From contig NZ_JWID01000004.1 in the NCBI RefSeq assembly GCF_001466305.1, positions 1-64,000 of the forward strand: a stretch of 64,000 nt of DNA, written 5' to 3'. Source of the DNA: Defluviitalea phaphyphila (GTDB taxonomy: Bacteria; Bacillota; Clostridia; Lachnospirales; Defluviitaleaceae). A program made the position numbers and the translations under genes. Under the pieces are notes generated by a model, which saw only the letters and a program-made list of their open reading frames with translations, was not told where the DNA came from and did no database searches. Positions 36,640 to 46,944 of this stretch are shown here, piece after piece. Within the stretch, counting starts at the first letter, position 1; each line of letters begins with the position of its first letter.

Positions 36640-36752
36640 TATCCCAAGAAATTATGAATAATATAAGGGAATATGGAGAAATTTGTTTTTTGTTACTAGT
36701 ATAGATACTATCTGATTTATAAATTTACAAATATCCAAAATTAAATATTAAC

Positions 36753-36782
36753 AAAAAAAGGATGTGTAAAACTACACATCCT
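36753..36782 (-). terminator. Terminator of small YtxH-like gene
   Basis: A perfect 10-base stem (AGGATGTGTA with TACACATCCT, 36759-36768 and 36773-36782) is followed on the minus strand by TTTTTTT. Confidence 0.88.
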
Positions 36783-36796
36783 AATTAAAGCTATGA

Positions 36797-36958
36797 CTAC
36801 CTTAAATCTTCTATAAGATCTCCTGCTTTTTCCATAAGTTTTTTACCACTTTTCATCATTTTTTTTCTTTCTCTTTTGTTCGTAGTCATCATTTTTAGTC
36901 CCATTGCTCCTGCAATGCCACCAATCATCATACCTGCTGCAAACTTATTAATAGACAT
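36797..36958 (-). CDS. Small YtxH/YrzQ-like membrane protein
   Basis: The 53-residue protein starts MSINKFAAGMMIGGIAGAMG, a glycine-rich hydrophobic segment, followed by a basic stretch (TTNKRERKKMMKSGKKL). This resembles small YtxH- or YrzQ-like proteins of Firmicutes. AAGGAG precedes the ATG by six bases and a strong terminator follows 15 bases after the stop. Its function is unknown. It lies between ftsZ and the VanY-like gene. Confidence 0.75.
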   Translation of the reverse strand: MSINKFAAGMMIGGIAGAMGLKMMTTNKRERKKMMKSGKKLMEKAGDLIEDLR

Positions 36959-37080
36959 AGTAATCTCCTTTCTAAAAATAAGATGTTTTTTGGAGATAAT
37001 TGTAGAATCTCACATATATAGTTTGAGATACTTTTAATTAAAATATTCAATCTTATGCAGCCTGTATGATATTACAAGTA

Positions 37081-38193
37081 TCATTTTCTTCTTCTTTGTA
37101 AGAAAACAGGAATATCAATAAAACTTGAATCATCATTTTTTTCTGACATTAAGTTATTATCTCTCTTTTCTTTGAAATCTTCATTCTCTTCTTGTTTTAC
37201 AGTTTCTTCCTTTTTTATAGGTTTTACTATTTTAGAAATATCATTTTCAAATCCAGTAGCAATTACTGTTACAATTACTTCATCTCCTAAATCATCATTG
37301 ATAGTGGTTCCAAATATTATTTCTGCTTCTGGATCTACAGCTTCTCTAATAAGATTAGCTGCTTCATTAGCTTCTAATAATCCTAAGTTTGAACCACCAC
37401 TTATATTTATTAACACACCTTTTGCACCATCAATACTTGTGTCTAATAATGGACTTTGAATGGCTGCCTTAGCTGCCACTTCTGTTTTATTTTCACCAGA
37501 AGCTCGGCCTATTCCCATGTGAGCTATTCCTTTATCAGACATAATAGTTCTAACGTCAGCAAAGTCTAGATTAATAATACCTGGATTAGAAATTAAATCA
37601 GAAATACCCTGTACCCCTTGTCTTAATACTTCATCTGCTTTTTTAAAAGCCTCAATCATAGTTGTCTTTTTATCGATAATATGTAAAAGTTTATCATTAG
37701 GAATTATTACTAAAGTGTCTACATTTTCTTTTAATTCAGCAATTCCTTTTTCAGCATTAATCATTCTCTTTCTACCTTCAAATCCAAAAGGTTTTGTAAC
37801 AACACCTACTGTCAAAATCCCTTCTTCTTTTGCAAGTTTAGCTATTACAGGAGCTGCTCCAGTACCAGTACCACCACCCATTCCAGCTGTAACAAATACC
37901 ATATCTGCACCTTTTATAGCTTGTATAATTTCTTCCCTGCTTTCTTCTGCAGATTTCTTACCGATTTCTGGGTTTGCGCCAGCACCTAAGCCTTTAGTAA
38001 TCTTTTCTCCTATTTGAATTTTTACTGATGCTTTAGAACGACTTAATGCTTGTCTATCAGTATTTACAGTAATAAATTCTACTCCTTTTAATTCTTCTTC
38101 TATCATTCTATCAACGGCATTATTCCCTCCACCGCCTACACCAACTACTTTTATTTGTGCTACATTATCTTGTGTCATATCAAACTCTAGCAC
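37081..38193 (-). CDS. ftsZ: Cell division protein FtsZ
   Basis: FtsZ is the tubulin-like GTPase that forms the division ring. Visible motifs are [18 protein letters not shown], the [15 protein letters not shown]-binding loop near residue 100, and [11 protein letters not shown]. The C-terminal peptide [15 protein letters not shown] is the partner-binding tail. I place the start at GTG 38193, five bases after GGGGGAT, giving LEFDM as the first residues; an ATG at 38178 is also possible. It is separated from ftsQ by 186 bases with AT-rich promoter-like sequence (TATAAT near 38260), so it may be transcribed on its own. ftsA, which often precedes ftsZ, is missing. Confidence 0.96.
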   Translation of the reverse strand: MLEFDMTQDNVAQIKVVGVGGGGNNAVDRMIEEELKGVEFITVNTDRQALSRSKASVKIQIGEKITKGLGAGANPEIGKKSAEESREEIIQAIKGADMVFVTAGMGGGTGTGAAPVIAKLAKEEGILTVGVVTKPFGFEGRKRMINAEKGIAELKENVDTLVIIPNDKLLHIIDKKTTMIEAFKKADEVLRQGVQGISDLISNPGIINLDFADVRTIMSDKGIAHMGIGRASGENKTEVAAKAAIQSPLLDTSIDGAKGVLINISGGSNLGLLEANEAANLIREAVDPEAEIIFGTTINDDLGDEVIVTVIATGFENDISKIVKPIKKEETVKQEENEDFKEKRDNNLMSEKNDDSSFIDIPVFLQRRRK

Positions 38194-38379
38194 CGCAAAT
38201 CCCCCTTCACTAATCATTTCTATCTTAAATTATTTCTATTTTTAATTATTCTATCTTGATTATACACTATATATTCAAATTTTTCTATTAAAATTTATAC
38301 TATGTTAAAATTTTGTTAACTATATAATAAATGGTTTTTTATCATTATTCAATACTAAAATAATATAAAATAAAATTTT

Positions 38380-39114
38380 CTATGTGAGAGGAGAAAAAAC
38401 AGCCCTTCCCTTATCGATATTTGTAAGATCGATTTTCCCCATATCATAAATATCCATAATTTCAATTAGCCATTGTATCTTTTTATCAAATTGGTCTATT
38501 CCTCCCATAGCTACATCTAATTTTTTTATATATAAATGAGTATCTTCTGGATCACTTACATCTATTTTTATAATATCTTGAAGTAAATTATATTTTAATA
38601 TCATTTGAGCCATTACAGCTATGATATGTAAAGACTCTTTATTTTTAACAGGAAGGATTTCTCCTATTTGAAAGTAATCAAATTCTAAACCTTGAACAAT
38701 TGGCACATTTTTCGAATAATGTTTTGAAGTTTCTAAAACTCGTCCGTCTTTATCTATATAAAGATATGTTCCTACATACGGAACATACCCTATAACTTTT
38801 CTTTCTTCAAGTTTAATTTGAATTTTATTAGGCCAACTAATCTTTATATTCGCTTCTTTGATATAGGGATCTTCACAAAGTAATTTTTCTATTTTTTTCT
38901 TTCGAAATAAAAATAAATTATCTCCCAATTTAAAATTTATTTTTTCAATAATTTCTTCTTCTGAATAATGCTCATTTCCATATATTAAAATATCTTTTAC
39001 TGAAAATATTGGAGAAGTAAATACTGTTAAAAAAAATATAACAATTAAAATGATAAAAGTAAATATTTTAGTGAAACTTAATTTATTTTTATTTATAGGT
39101 ATGATTTTCCCCAT
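38380..39114 (-). CDS. ftsQ: Cell division protein FtsQ/DivIB
   Basis: The protein has about 244 residues: a short cytoplasmic tail, one membrane segment (IFTFIILIVIFFLTVF), and a POTRA domain starting SVKDILIYGNEHYSEEEII. The beta domain follows. DivIB joins FtsL and DivIC to control septal wall synthesis. The start ATG at 39114 has AAGGGTG six bases upstream. It is the last gene of the mraZ-to-ftsQ series. Confidence 0.9.
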   Translation of the reverse strand: MGKIIPINKNKLSFTKIFTFIILIVIFFLTVFTSPIFSVKDILIYGNEHYSEEEIIEKINFKLGDNLFLFRKKKIEKLLCEDPYIKEANIKISWPNKIQIKLEERKVIGYVPYVGTYLYIDKDGRVLETSKHYSKNVPIVQGLEFDYFQIGEILPVKNKESLHIIAVMAQMILKYNLLQDIIKIDVSDPEDTHLYIKKLDVAMGGIDQFDKKIQWLIEIMDIYDMGKIDLTNIDKGRAVFSPLT

Positions 39115-39144
39115 TATTTTCACCCTTAATTCTAAATTTATAAA

Positions 39145-40398
39145 TTAATTCTCTTTTCGTATACTTGCTCCTAATAAATTTAAATCTTTATCTATTCGTT
39201 CATATCCTCTTTCTATATGTTTTGCACCTTCAACAATAGTAGTTCCTTTAGCAACTAATCCCGCAATAATTAGAGCTGCTCCTCCCCTTAGGTCCTTTGC
39301 GTAAACTGTAGTTCCTGTAAGGTCTAATCCTCCTTTTATGATTGCTGTACGTCCTTCTAAGGTTATATCTGCTCCCATTCTCATCAATTCTTCCACATGT
39401 TTATATCTTGATTCAAAAACAGTTTCTGTTATAATGCTAGTTCCTTTTGTCATAGTAAGTAAACTCATCATCTGAGCTTGCATATCAGTAGGAAATCCAG
39501 GATATGGTTGAGTTCTAACAATATCCACACTTTTTAAATTTTTAGGTGCTTTTAAATATACGCTATTTTTTTCTTCATGAATTTTACATCCAACTTCTTT
39601 TAACTTAGAAATAATAGCTTGGATATGATTAGGTTCAACATTAGTAAGCTTAACTTCTCCTTTAGTAATTGCAGCAGCTATAAGATATGTCCCTGCAACA
39701 ATCCTATCTGGAATTACTTTATGCTCTACTTTATGAAGAGATTTTACTCCTTCTATTGTTATTATATCAGTAGAAGCACCTGATACTTTTGCACCCATGC
39801 CGTTTAAAAAATCTTGCAAATCTTTAATTTCTGGCTCTTTTGCTGCATTATAAATTACAGTTTTTCCTTCTGCTAAAACTGCAGCAAGCATAATATTTTC
39901 TGTAGCTCCTACACTTGGAAAATCCAGATGAATTTTTGCTCCAGTTAACTTAGAAGCTTCACAAATAATAAAACCATGTTCTTCTTTAATTTTAACTCCT
40001 AATTGTTTTAAAGCCTTTAAATGTAAATCAATTGGTCTAGGTCCTAATGGACATCCTCCAGGATAAGATATAATTACTTTTTTATATTTACCTAATACTG
40101 ATCCTAAAAAAATAATGGAAGAACGCATTTCTCTTACTAAATTTTCAGGAACTTCATAGGAAGAAACTGTAGAAGAATCAATTATTAAAGTTTTTCCTTC
40201 CCATTTTACACTACAACCTATACTTTTTAAAATATTAATCATAGTACTTACATCTAATATTTTAGGACAATCCTTTATATAACTAATATCTCCATTTAAA
40301 ACTGTTGCAGCTAAAATTGGAAGAACTGCATTCTTCCCTCCTTGAACTCTAAGGCTTCCTTCTAACCTCTTCCCACCATCTATATAAAATTTGCCCAT
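39145..40398 (-). CDS. murA: UDP-N-acetylglucosamine 1-carboxyvinyltransferase
   Basis: The 417-residue enzyme starts peptidoglycan precursor synthesis by adding enolpyruvate to UDP-GlcNAc. The catalytic Cys is in YPGGCPLGPRPIDLH near residue 116, the site modified by fosfomycin. GGKNAVLPILAA and FPTDMQAQMMSL are family motifs. It lies 110 bases after ftsW, where murG would be expected in related clusters. Confidence 0.96.
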   Translation of the reverse strand: MGKFYIDGGKRLEGSLRVQGGKNAVLPILAATVLNGDISYIKDCPKILDVSTMINILKSIGCSVKWEGKTLIIDSSTVSSYEVPENLVREMRSSIIFLGSVLGKYKKVIISYPGGCPLGPRPIDLHLKALKQLGVKIKEEHGFIICEASKLTGAKIHLDFPSVGATENIMLAAVLAEGKTVIYNAAKEPEIKDLQDFLNGMGAKVSGASTDIITIEGVKSLHKVEHKVIPDRIVAGTYLIAAAITKGEVKLTNVEPNHIQAIISKLKEVGCKIHEEKNSVYLKAPKNLKSVDIVRTQPYPGFPTDMQAQMMSLLTMTKGTSIITETVFESRYKHVEELMRMGADITLEGRTAIIKGGLDLTGTTVYAKDLRGGAALIIAGLVAKGTTIVEGAKHIERGYERIDKDLNLLGASIRKEN

Positions 40399-40508
40399 AA
40401 AGAAGACACCTCCTGAAACTGTCAGGTAAGCCTATATATAACTATAGTATGCATAATAATTTAAGTTGTTACTGCTATACCATGCAAGATTCAGGAGAAA
40501 ACTTTTTA

Positions 40509-41660
40509 TTATATTTTTTTTACTTTAGAATACCTAGATATATTCAGTAAAATCCCAATAGCTGTCATAGTAAATACTAAAGAAGACCCTCCATAACTAA
40601 TAAAAGGAAGAGGCATCCCTGTTGTGGGAATTGTCTTAGTTATAACAGCTACATTAATAAGTACCTGTATCCCTATCATGCATACAATTCCGCAAGCTAT
40701 TAAAGAACTAAATAAATCTGGAGCATTCATAGCTATTTTAATACCTCTCCAAATCAAAATTAAAAATAATGATAAAAGAACTATTGCTCCTATTAATCCC
40801 AATTCTTCACAAACAATTGCAAAAATAATATCATTATGAGCTTCTGGGATAAATCCAAGTTTTTGTCTACTTTCTCCAAGTCCTAGACCAAATAAACCTC
40901 CTGATCCAACAGCATAAAGGGATTGAATTAATTGATATCCCTTTCCTATAGGGTCAATCCATGGGTCTCTCCAAATTTTAAATCTATCTAGCCTATAAGC
41001 AAATTGAGGAAGCATTACAGCTGCAGCACCACCAGCTATAACAGGAAAAGCTAATACAAAAAAATACCAGATCTTAGGACTTGCAATAAACAGCATGGAT
41101 ATACCTATAAATAGAACTACAATAGCTGTACTTAAGTTTTGTAAAGCAATTAAAAAAACTGGAATAATTAAGAAAATAAGGTGAAATAAAAATCCTTTAA
41201 AAGTCTTTAGCTTATTTCTATTATAAGATATTAAAAGAGCCATAAAGAAAATAACAGTAAGTTTTGCAAGTTCTGAAGGTTGAAAACCAAAAAGCCATCT
41301 TTTTGAGCCATTAGTTGCTTTACCAATAATAAGCACTAAAATGAGCAATACTTGAGATATCAAATAAGTAGGTACAGCCCATATCTTAATATTTCTATAA
41401 TCATAATTCATCATAAAAATCATAGCTCCAAATCCTATTAAAGACCATAAAGCTTGCTTTTTTAAAAAATAGTACATATTATTAAAATGATTTAAAGCAT
41501 AATAATAACTTGAACTAAAAATCATAACTAATCCAAATAACACCAATAATCCTACTGTAAATAAAGTTGTGAAATCACATTGAGTTCTTATAATTTTAGG
41601 TTTTTCCTTTTTAACTTTTTTTAATACTTTATTACGATTTTGGTATACAGTAGAGCTCAT
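40509..41660 (-). CDS. ftsW: FtsW/SpoVE-type SEDS glycosyltransferase
   Basis: The 383-residue protein has about ten membrane helices. SEDS motifs are LVMIFSSSYYYALN, NGSKRWLFGFQPSELAKL, QSLYAVGSGGLFGLGLGES, IPEAHNDIIFAIVCEELG and TGMPLPFISYGGSSL. SEDS proteins polymerise lipid II together with a class B PBP; two such PBPs (46945 and 48968) are in the same cluster. Position after murD matches spoVE in Bacillus, so it may serve vegetative division, sporulation or both. Confidence 0.93.
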   Translation of the reverse strand: MSSTVYQNRNKVLKKVKKEKPKIIRTQCDFTTLFTVGLLVLFGLVMIFSSSYYYALNHFNNMYYFLKKQALWSLIGFGAMIFMMNYDYRNIKIWAVPTYLISQVLLILVLIIGKATNGSKRWLFGFQPSELAKLTVIFFMALLISYNRNKLKTFKGFLFHLIFLIIPVFLIALQNLSTAIVVLFIGISMLFIASPKIWYFFVLAFPVIAGGAAAVMLPQFAYRLDRFKIWRDPWIDPIGKGYQLIQSLYAVGSGGLFGLGLGESRQKLGFIPEAHNDIIFAIVCEELGLIGAIVLLSLFLILIWRGIKIAMNAPDLFSSLIACGIVCMIGIQVLINVAVITKTIPTTGMPLPFISYGGSSLVFTMTAIGILLNISRYSKVKKI

Positions 41661-41665
41661 TTATT

Positions 41666-43036
41666 TCACCCTTTCAAATCATAAATGGCTTCTTTAAATA
41701 CCCTTCCTCTTTCTTCATAACTCTTAAACATATCCCAACTAGCACAAGCAGGAGATAAAAGTACACAATCTCCACTAACAGCTAACTGTTTTGCAAAAAC
41801 TACCGCTTCTTTTAAAGATGATGCCTTTTTAATGTTATAAAAACCTTTTTCTTTAGCAGTTCTAATTATTTTATCGGAAGTTTCTCCTATTACAATTAAA
41901 GTTTTAACTTTACCAAAAAACATATCGATCCAATCTGAAAAATCTGCTCCTTTATCCATTCCACCACCAATTAAAATAATAGGAGATTTCATTGCTTTAA
42001 TTCCAATAATTGCGGCATCTACATTAGTAGCTTTAGAATCATTATAATACTTTACTCCATCAATTGTATCAACATACTCTATTCTATGCTCTACTCCTTT
42101 AAAATTTGTTAATACTTCCTTTATAATATTAAACGGAACTTTCATAGAAACTGATATCGCTACTGCTGCTAAAGTATTTTCAATATTATGATCTCCTAAT
42201 ATTTGCAAATCCCTAACACTACAAACTTCTGCATTGATTTTTCCCCATTTAACCCATATTTTATCTTTAATTAAAAAGGCTCCTTGTTCTAGTTCTTTTT
42301 TACGGCTAAATGGAAATATTTGGGCTTTAGCTTTTTTTTTCATTTTTCTACAAATATTATCATCTTCATTCAATACCAAAATATCTTGCTCATCTTGGTT
42401 TTCAAATATTCTTTCCTTTGCAGCTATATAGTTTTCGTAAGTTTTATGTCTATTTAAATGATCAGGCGTAATATTTAAAACAGCACTTACTTTAGGTTTA
42501 AAATTATGTATTGTTTCTAACTGAAAACTACTAATTTCTGATACAACTAAACTTTCTTTATTCATTTTTTTTACTTTTGCTGTAAAAGGTGTACCGATAT
42601 TCCCTACAACATATGTATTTGTATTGTATTTTTTCATAATTTCTCCCACTAATGTAGTAGTTGTAGTTTTTCCATTAGTCCCAGTAATCGCAATAATAGG
42701 ACAAGGACATAAAACATAGCCTAATTCTATTTCAGACCATATAGGTATGTGATTGTTCCTAGCTTTTTGAAGAAAATCTAAATCTGTAGGAACTCCAGGA
42801 CTTAATATAATTAAATCTTGGTCATCTATTATATCATTAACATCGCTTCCTAATATTAATTTTATGTTTAATTTCTCTAATATTTCAATTTCATTTTTCA
42901 TTGTTTGCATAAGTGTTTCTTTTGATTTAATATCTTGTATTGTTACTTTTGCTCCTAGACTTGAACATAATTTTGCAGCACTTACTCCACTCTTTGCCAT
43001 CCCAATAATTAGTATATTTTTTCTTTGCCATTCCAT
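41666..43036 (-). CDS. murD: UDP-N-acetylmuramoyl-L-alanine-D-glutamate ligase
   Basis: The 456-residue ligase adds D-Glu to UDP-MurNAc-Ala. The N-terminal Rossmann domain has ILIIGMAKSGVSAAKL. The ATP loop is ITGTNGKTTTTTLVGE near residue 115. LNITPDHLNRHKTYENY and YYNDSKATNVDAA are family motifs. GGAGG precedes the ATG. It lies five bases before ftsW and 32 after mraY. Confidence 0.95.
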   Translation of the reverse strand: MEWQRKNILIIGMAKSGVSAAKLCSSLGAKVTIQDIKSKETLMQTMKNEIEILEKLNIKLILGSDVNDIIDDQDLIILSPGVPTDLDFLQKARNNHIPIWSEIELGYVLCPCPIIAITGTNGKTTTTTLVGEIMKKYNTNTYVVGNIGTPFTAKVKKMNKESLVVSEISSFQLETIHNFKPKVSAVLNITPDHLNRHKTYENYIAAKERIFENQDEQDILVLNEDDNICRKMKKKAKAQIFPFSRKKELEQGAFLIKDKIWVKWGKINAEVCSVRDLQILGDHNIENTLAAVAISVSMKVPFNIIKEVLTNFKGVEHRIEYVDTIDGVKYYNDSKATNVDAAIIGIKAMKSPIILIGGGMDKGADFSDWIDMFFGKVKTLIVIGETSDKIIRTAKEKGFYNIKKASSLKEAVVFAKQLAVSGDCVLLSPACASWDMFKSYEERGRVFKEAIYDLKG

Positions 43037-43068
43037 ATTTTGTAATCCTCCAATTATAAATTAAACTA

Positions 43069-44034
43069 TTATATTCCTAAAAGCCCAATTAAACACATAA
43101 TAGCTGTTGTAATACAAAAAACAGAGACTACTTTTGTTTCTGTCCATCCTGATAATTCAAAATGATGATGAATTGGAGCCATTTTAAAAATTCTTTTATG
43201 AGTTATTTTAAAGAAAGCAACCTGTAATATAACAGAAATAGCTTCTATTACATAAATAAGTCCTACTACTAAAATAAAAAAAGGCATTTTTAAAATAAAA
43301 GAGGTAGCTACAACAAAGCCTCCTAAAGCTAGAGAGCCTGTATCTCCCATAAATACTTTTGCAGGATGAGAATTAAAAAGTAAAAATCCAAGTAAACTTC
43401 CAACAACTGCTGCTCCAATAGGGAAAATACCACTATTTTCTCCCCAACTAACCATAGTAAAAAAAGTAGATACCAAAACAGTTACACCAGAAGCCAAACC
43501 ATCCAAACCATCAGTTAAATTAACTGCATTAACTGTTCCCAACATAGCAAAGATTAAGAACGGAATAAAAAATATTCCAAGGTCTATTTCTTTCCCTCCT
43601 GAAAAAGGAATAAGAGCTTTTGTACCAAGATTCGCAATTTTTACAACATAATAACTAAAACCTATGGTAATGACTAATTGAAAAATGATTTTTTGATATG
43701 CTCTTAATCCCAACGAACGTTTCATAACAACTTTAATAAAATCATCTATAAATCCTATAATTCCAAATCCAATAGTAACAAGTAAAACTACCAATCCATC
43801 CCTATTATCTTTTAAAAATAATATAGAAGTTAAAACTATACTAATTAAAATTATTATTCCTCCCATAGTAGGAGTCCCTGTTTTTTTAAGATGAGTTTTA
43901 GGGCCATCATCCCTAACAAATTGACCAAATTTTAATCTACTTAAAAAAGGAATTAAAATAGGACTTAATATAAGATTAATAAAAAAAGCAATAAGGGCTG
44001 GATAAACTATTGGATAAATGGTATCGCTATTCAT
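43069..44034 (-). CDS. mraY: Phospho-MurNAc-pentapeptide transferase
   Basis: The 321-residue protein is an integral membrane enzyme with about ten helices. It makes lipid I on the cytoplasmic side. Catalytic motifs are GFIDDFIKVVMKRSLGLRAYQK, VNLTDGLDGLASG, GSLLGFLLFNSHPAKVFMGD (Asp triad) and APIHHHFELSGW. It overlaps the operon closely: four bases after murF. Confidence 0.96.
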   Translation of the reverse strand: MNSDTIYPIVYPALIAFFINLILSPILIPFLSRLKFGQFVRDDGPKTHLKKTGTPTMGGIIILISIVLTSILFLKDNRDGLVVLLVTIGFGIIGFIDDFIKVVMKRSLGLRAYQKIIFQLVITIGFSYYVVKIANLGTKALIPFSGGKEIDLGIFFIPFLIFAMLGTVNAVNLTDGLDGLASGVTVLVSTFFTMVSWGENSGIFPIGAAVVGSLLGFLLFNSHPAKVFMGDTGSLALGGFVVATSFILKMPFFILVVGLIYVIEAISVILQVAFFKITHKRIFKMAPIHHHFELSGWTETKVVSVFCITTAIMCLIGLLGI

Positions 44035-44038
44035 AATA

Positions 44039-45436
44039 TTATTTCACCTCTTCTATTTTTTCTACTGTTTTTTCTAAATGCATTCCTCTTGAAGCTTTTA
44101 TTAAGAACATATCTTCTTCAGTAATAAATGTATATAATCTATCCCAAAGTTCTTCTTGATTTTTAAATACTTCTACTCTTTTTCTATCCATCCCAAAATC
44201 AATAGCACCTTCTGATATATACTTAGCTTCCTTTCCAACACAAAATAAATAATCTATGTTCTTTTTTGCAATATATTCTCCAACTTCTTTATGTCCTTTA
44301 TAAGAAAAGTCTCCCATTTCTAGCATATCTCCTAAAATAGCAATCTTTCTCTTTCCTTCAGAACATTCTTCTAAAACATCGATAGCTGCTTTCATAGATT
44401 GAGGACTTGCATTATAAACATCATTAATTATATAAACATTTTTGTTAGTTTTAATTATATTCATTCTCATATTAGAAGATTTAAATGCAAGAACTCCTTT
44501 TTGCATTTCATTTATTGTTAAGTTTAATTTTTGCCCTACTGCTATTGCACTAAGAGCATTATAAACCATATGTTTCCCAGGAGCAGGTATTTGTATAGGA
44601 ATTTTTTTATTTTCTAAAATTACAACTACATCTACTCCAATAGCTCCCTTAGATTTAATATCTTTTGCATAAATATCGTTATTTGAATTTAATCCAAAAT
44701 AAGATATTTCAAAAGGAATTTTATTCTCTAACGTTCTTAATAAATCATCATCTCCATTTAATACGGCTATTCCATCTTTTTTAAGATGATTAAATATTTC
44801 GCTTTTTGCACGTAAGATTCCTTCTCTACTTCCCAAATTTTCAATATGAGATACACCTATATTAGTAATAACAGCAATGTCAGGTTTTACTATATAACTT
44901 AAATTGTCAATTTCCCCAAAATGGTTCATTCCCATTTCAATGACTGCTACTTCATGCTCTTTATTCAATCTAAATACAGTAAGAGGTACTCCTATTTCAT
45001 TATTAAAATTTCCTTCTGTTTTTAAAACCTTGTATTTCTGACTTAATACAGAAGCAATCATATCCTTTGTACTAGTTTTCCCAACACTTCCTGTAATAGC
45101 AATAAAAGGTATATTGAATAAAGATCTATAATAAGCAGCTAAATTAATAAGAGCTTTTTTAGTATTTTCTACTAATATTAATATTTTACCCTTTGGAACT
45201 GGTATATCAGACTTCTCAGTAAGGCATACCACGGCTCCCTTATTAAAAGCTTCGTTTATAAAATTATGTCCATCATATTTTTCTCCGGAAAGAGGAATAA
45301 ATAAATTTCCTACTTCTATCTTTCTTGTATCTGTAGATATCCCGTTTATAATTATTTTATCTATGTCATTTATTCCTTCATATATAGTTTTCCCATTAAC
45401 GGCAAAAATTACTTCATCTAATCTCATTTTTTCCAT
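44039..45436 (-). CDS. murF: UDP-N-acetylmuramoyl-tripeptide-D-Ala-D-Ala ligase
   Basis: The 465-residue ligase adds the D-Ala-D-Ala dipeptide. The ATP loop is AITGSVGKTSTKDMI near residue 110. VIEMGMNHFGEI, VITNIGVSHIENLGS and DVYNASPQSMKAAID are typical. Its start overlaps the end of murE by 23 bases, which suggests translational coupling. Confidence 0.95.
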   Translation of the reverse strand: MEKMRLDEVIFAVNGKTIYEGINDIDKIIINGISTDTRKIEVGNLFIPLSGEKYDGHNFINEAFNKGAVVCLTEKSDIPVPKGKILILVENTKKALINLAAYYRSLFNIPFIAITGSVGKTSTKDMIASVLSQKYKVLKTEGNFNNEIGVPLTVFRLNKEHEVAVIEMGMNHFGEIDNLSYIVKPDIAVITNIGVSHIENLGSREGILRAKSEIFNHLKKDGIAVLNGDDDLLRTLENKIPFEISYFGLNSNNDIYAKDIKSKGAIGVDVVVILENKKIPIQIPAPGKHMVYNALSAIAVGQKLNLTINEMQKGVLAFKSSNMRMNIIKTNKNVYIINDVYNASPQSMKAAIDVLEECSEGKRKIAILGDMLEMGDFSYKGHKEVGEYIAKKNIDYLFCVGKEAKYISEGAIDFGMDRKRVEVFKNQEELWDRLYTFITEEDMFLIKASRGMHLEKTVEKIEEVK

Positions 45437-46889
45437 ATGTATTTTCCCCCTGAAGAATTGTTTTTACTTCTTCAACATCATCAAAATGTATAACTTTATC
45501 TTTTAATATCTGATAATTTTCATGCCCTTTTCCCGCAATAAGTATTATATCATCTTTTTGAGCTTTATTTATTGCTTCTTTTATTCCTTCCCTTCTGTCC
45601 ACTATTTTTTTATAAGGACAATTTGTTTTTTTCATTCCCACTTCAACTTCTTTTATAATAAATTCTGGATCTTCTGAACGGGGGTTGTCAGAAGTAATAA
45701 TACAATAATCAGAATAATTTCCTGCTATCTCTCCCATTATTGGACGTTTACTTCTATCCCTATCTCCTCCACAACCAAATACAGTTATAATATTTCCTTT
45801 TGCAAACTCTTTTATTGTTTTTAAAACATTTTCTAGACCATCAGGAGCATGGGCATAATCTACAATTACATCAAAGCCTTTATTGCTTCTTATACTTTGT
45901 ACTCTTCCCGGAACTCCCTCCATATCTTCTAAAGCTTTTTTTATTACTTCTATTGGTATATTTAAATAATAGCCTGCTGCAATAGCACCTAAAGCATTAT
46001 ATATATTAAATCTTCCGATAGTTTTTAATTGAAAATCAATCTCTTTTCCTTCTAAAATTATACTAAACTTAATTCCTTTAGAACTCATACTAATATTATA
46101 AGCTTTAAAATCGGCTTCTTTTTCTATTCCAAAAGTTATAATTTTACATGTTGCTTGTTTTATAATTTCCTCTGCATGAGGATCATCTATATTAATAATC
46201 CCATATTTACATTTTTTAAATAATTTTGCTTTGGCATTTCTATAATTTTCCATAGTCTTATGAAAATCTAAATGGTCCAATGTAAGATTTGTAAATATTC
46301 CTATTTCAAAATCACAAGCATCAACCCTATGCAATTCTAAAGCATGAGAAGAAACTTCCATAACCACATGACTAACTTCTTCCTTTAACATTTGTGAAAA
46401 TAAGGCTTGTAAATCTAAAGATTCTGGAGTTGTTCTTTTTGCCTCTATTTTTATTTTGCCAATTCGATTTTCTATAGTCCCTATAAGCCCTATTTTTTTA
46501 TTATATTCTTCTAACATTTTCCCAATTAAAAATGTAGTAGTAGTCTTACCATTTGTCCCCGTAACCCCTATTAATTTCATATTTTTTAGAGGTTCATTAT
46601 AAAATTTAGCTGCAATATATGCCATTGCTTTTCTCGTATTATTTGTACAAATAACTGTAATATTTTTAGGAATATCTTTTATTTCTTCTTCCACTACAAT
46701 AGCCACTGCTCCTTTTTTAATTGCGTCTAATGCAAATTTGTGACCATCAACATTAAATCCTTTAATGCATATAAACAATGTATTTTCTTTAACTTTTCTA
46801 GAATCATAAGATATATGATTTATATATATATTATCATCGCCTTGTAGAATTTTATATTCTATAGAATTTAATAAATTTTTAAGTTTCAT
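45414..46889 (-). CDS. murE: UDP-MurNAc-L-Ala-D-Glu-DAP ligase
   Basis: The 491-residue ligase adds the third stem-peptide residue. The ATP loop is GVTGTNGKTTTTFLIG near residue 110. TSDNPRSEDP carries the DNPR motif that marks the meso-DAP-adding type, matching dapF and dapL in this window. LTLDHLDFHKTMENYRNAKA is the family ligase motif. AGGGCCC lies upstream of the ATG. Confidence 0.95.
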   Translation of the reverse strand: MKLKNLLNSIEYKILQGDDNIYINHISYDSRKVKENTLFICIKGFNVDGHKFALDAIKKGAVAIVVEEEIKDIPKNITVICTNNTRKAMAYIAAKFYNEPLKNMKLIGVTGTNGKTTTTFLIGKMLEEYNKKIGLIGTIENRIGKIKIEAKRTTPESLDLQALFSQMLKEEVSHVVMEVSSHALELHRVDACDFEIGIFTNLTLDHLDFHKTMENYRNAKAKLFKKCKYGIINIDDPHAEEIIKQATCKIITFGIEKEADFKAYNISMSSKGIKFSIILEGKEIDFQLKTIGRFNIYNALGAIAAGYYLNIPIEVIKKALEDMEGVPGRVQSIRSNKGFDVIVDYAHAPDGLENVLKTIKEFAKGNIITVFGCGGDRDRSKRPIMGEIAGNYSDYCIITSDNPRSEDPEFIIKEVEVGMKKTNCPYKKIVDRREGIKEAINKAQKDDIILIAGKGHENYQILKDKVIHFDDVEEVKTILQGENTYGKNEIR

Positions 46890-46944
46890 AAATGGGCCCT
46901 CCTAATAAATATAAGTTCTTAACAATTATATCATATAATTATAT

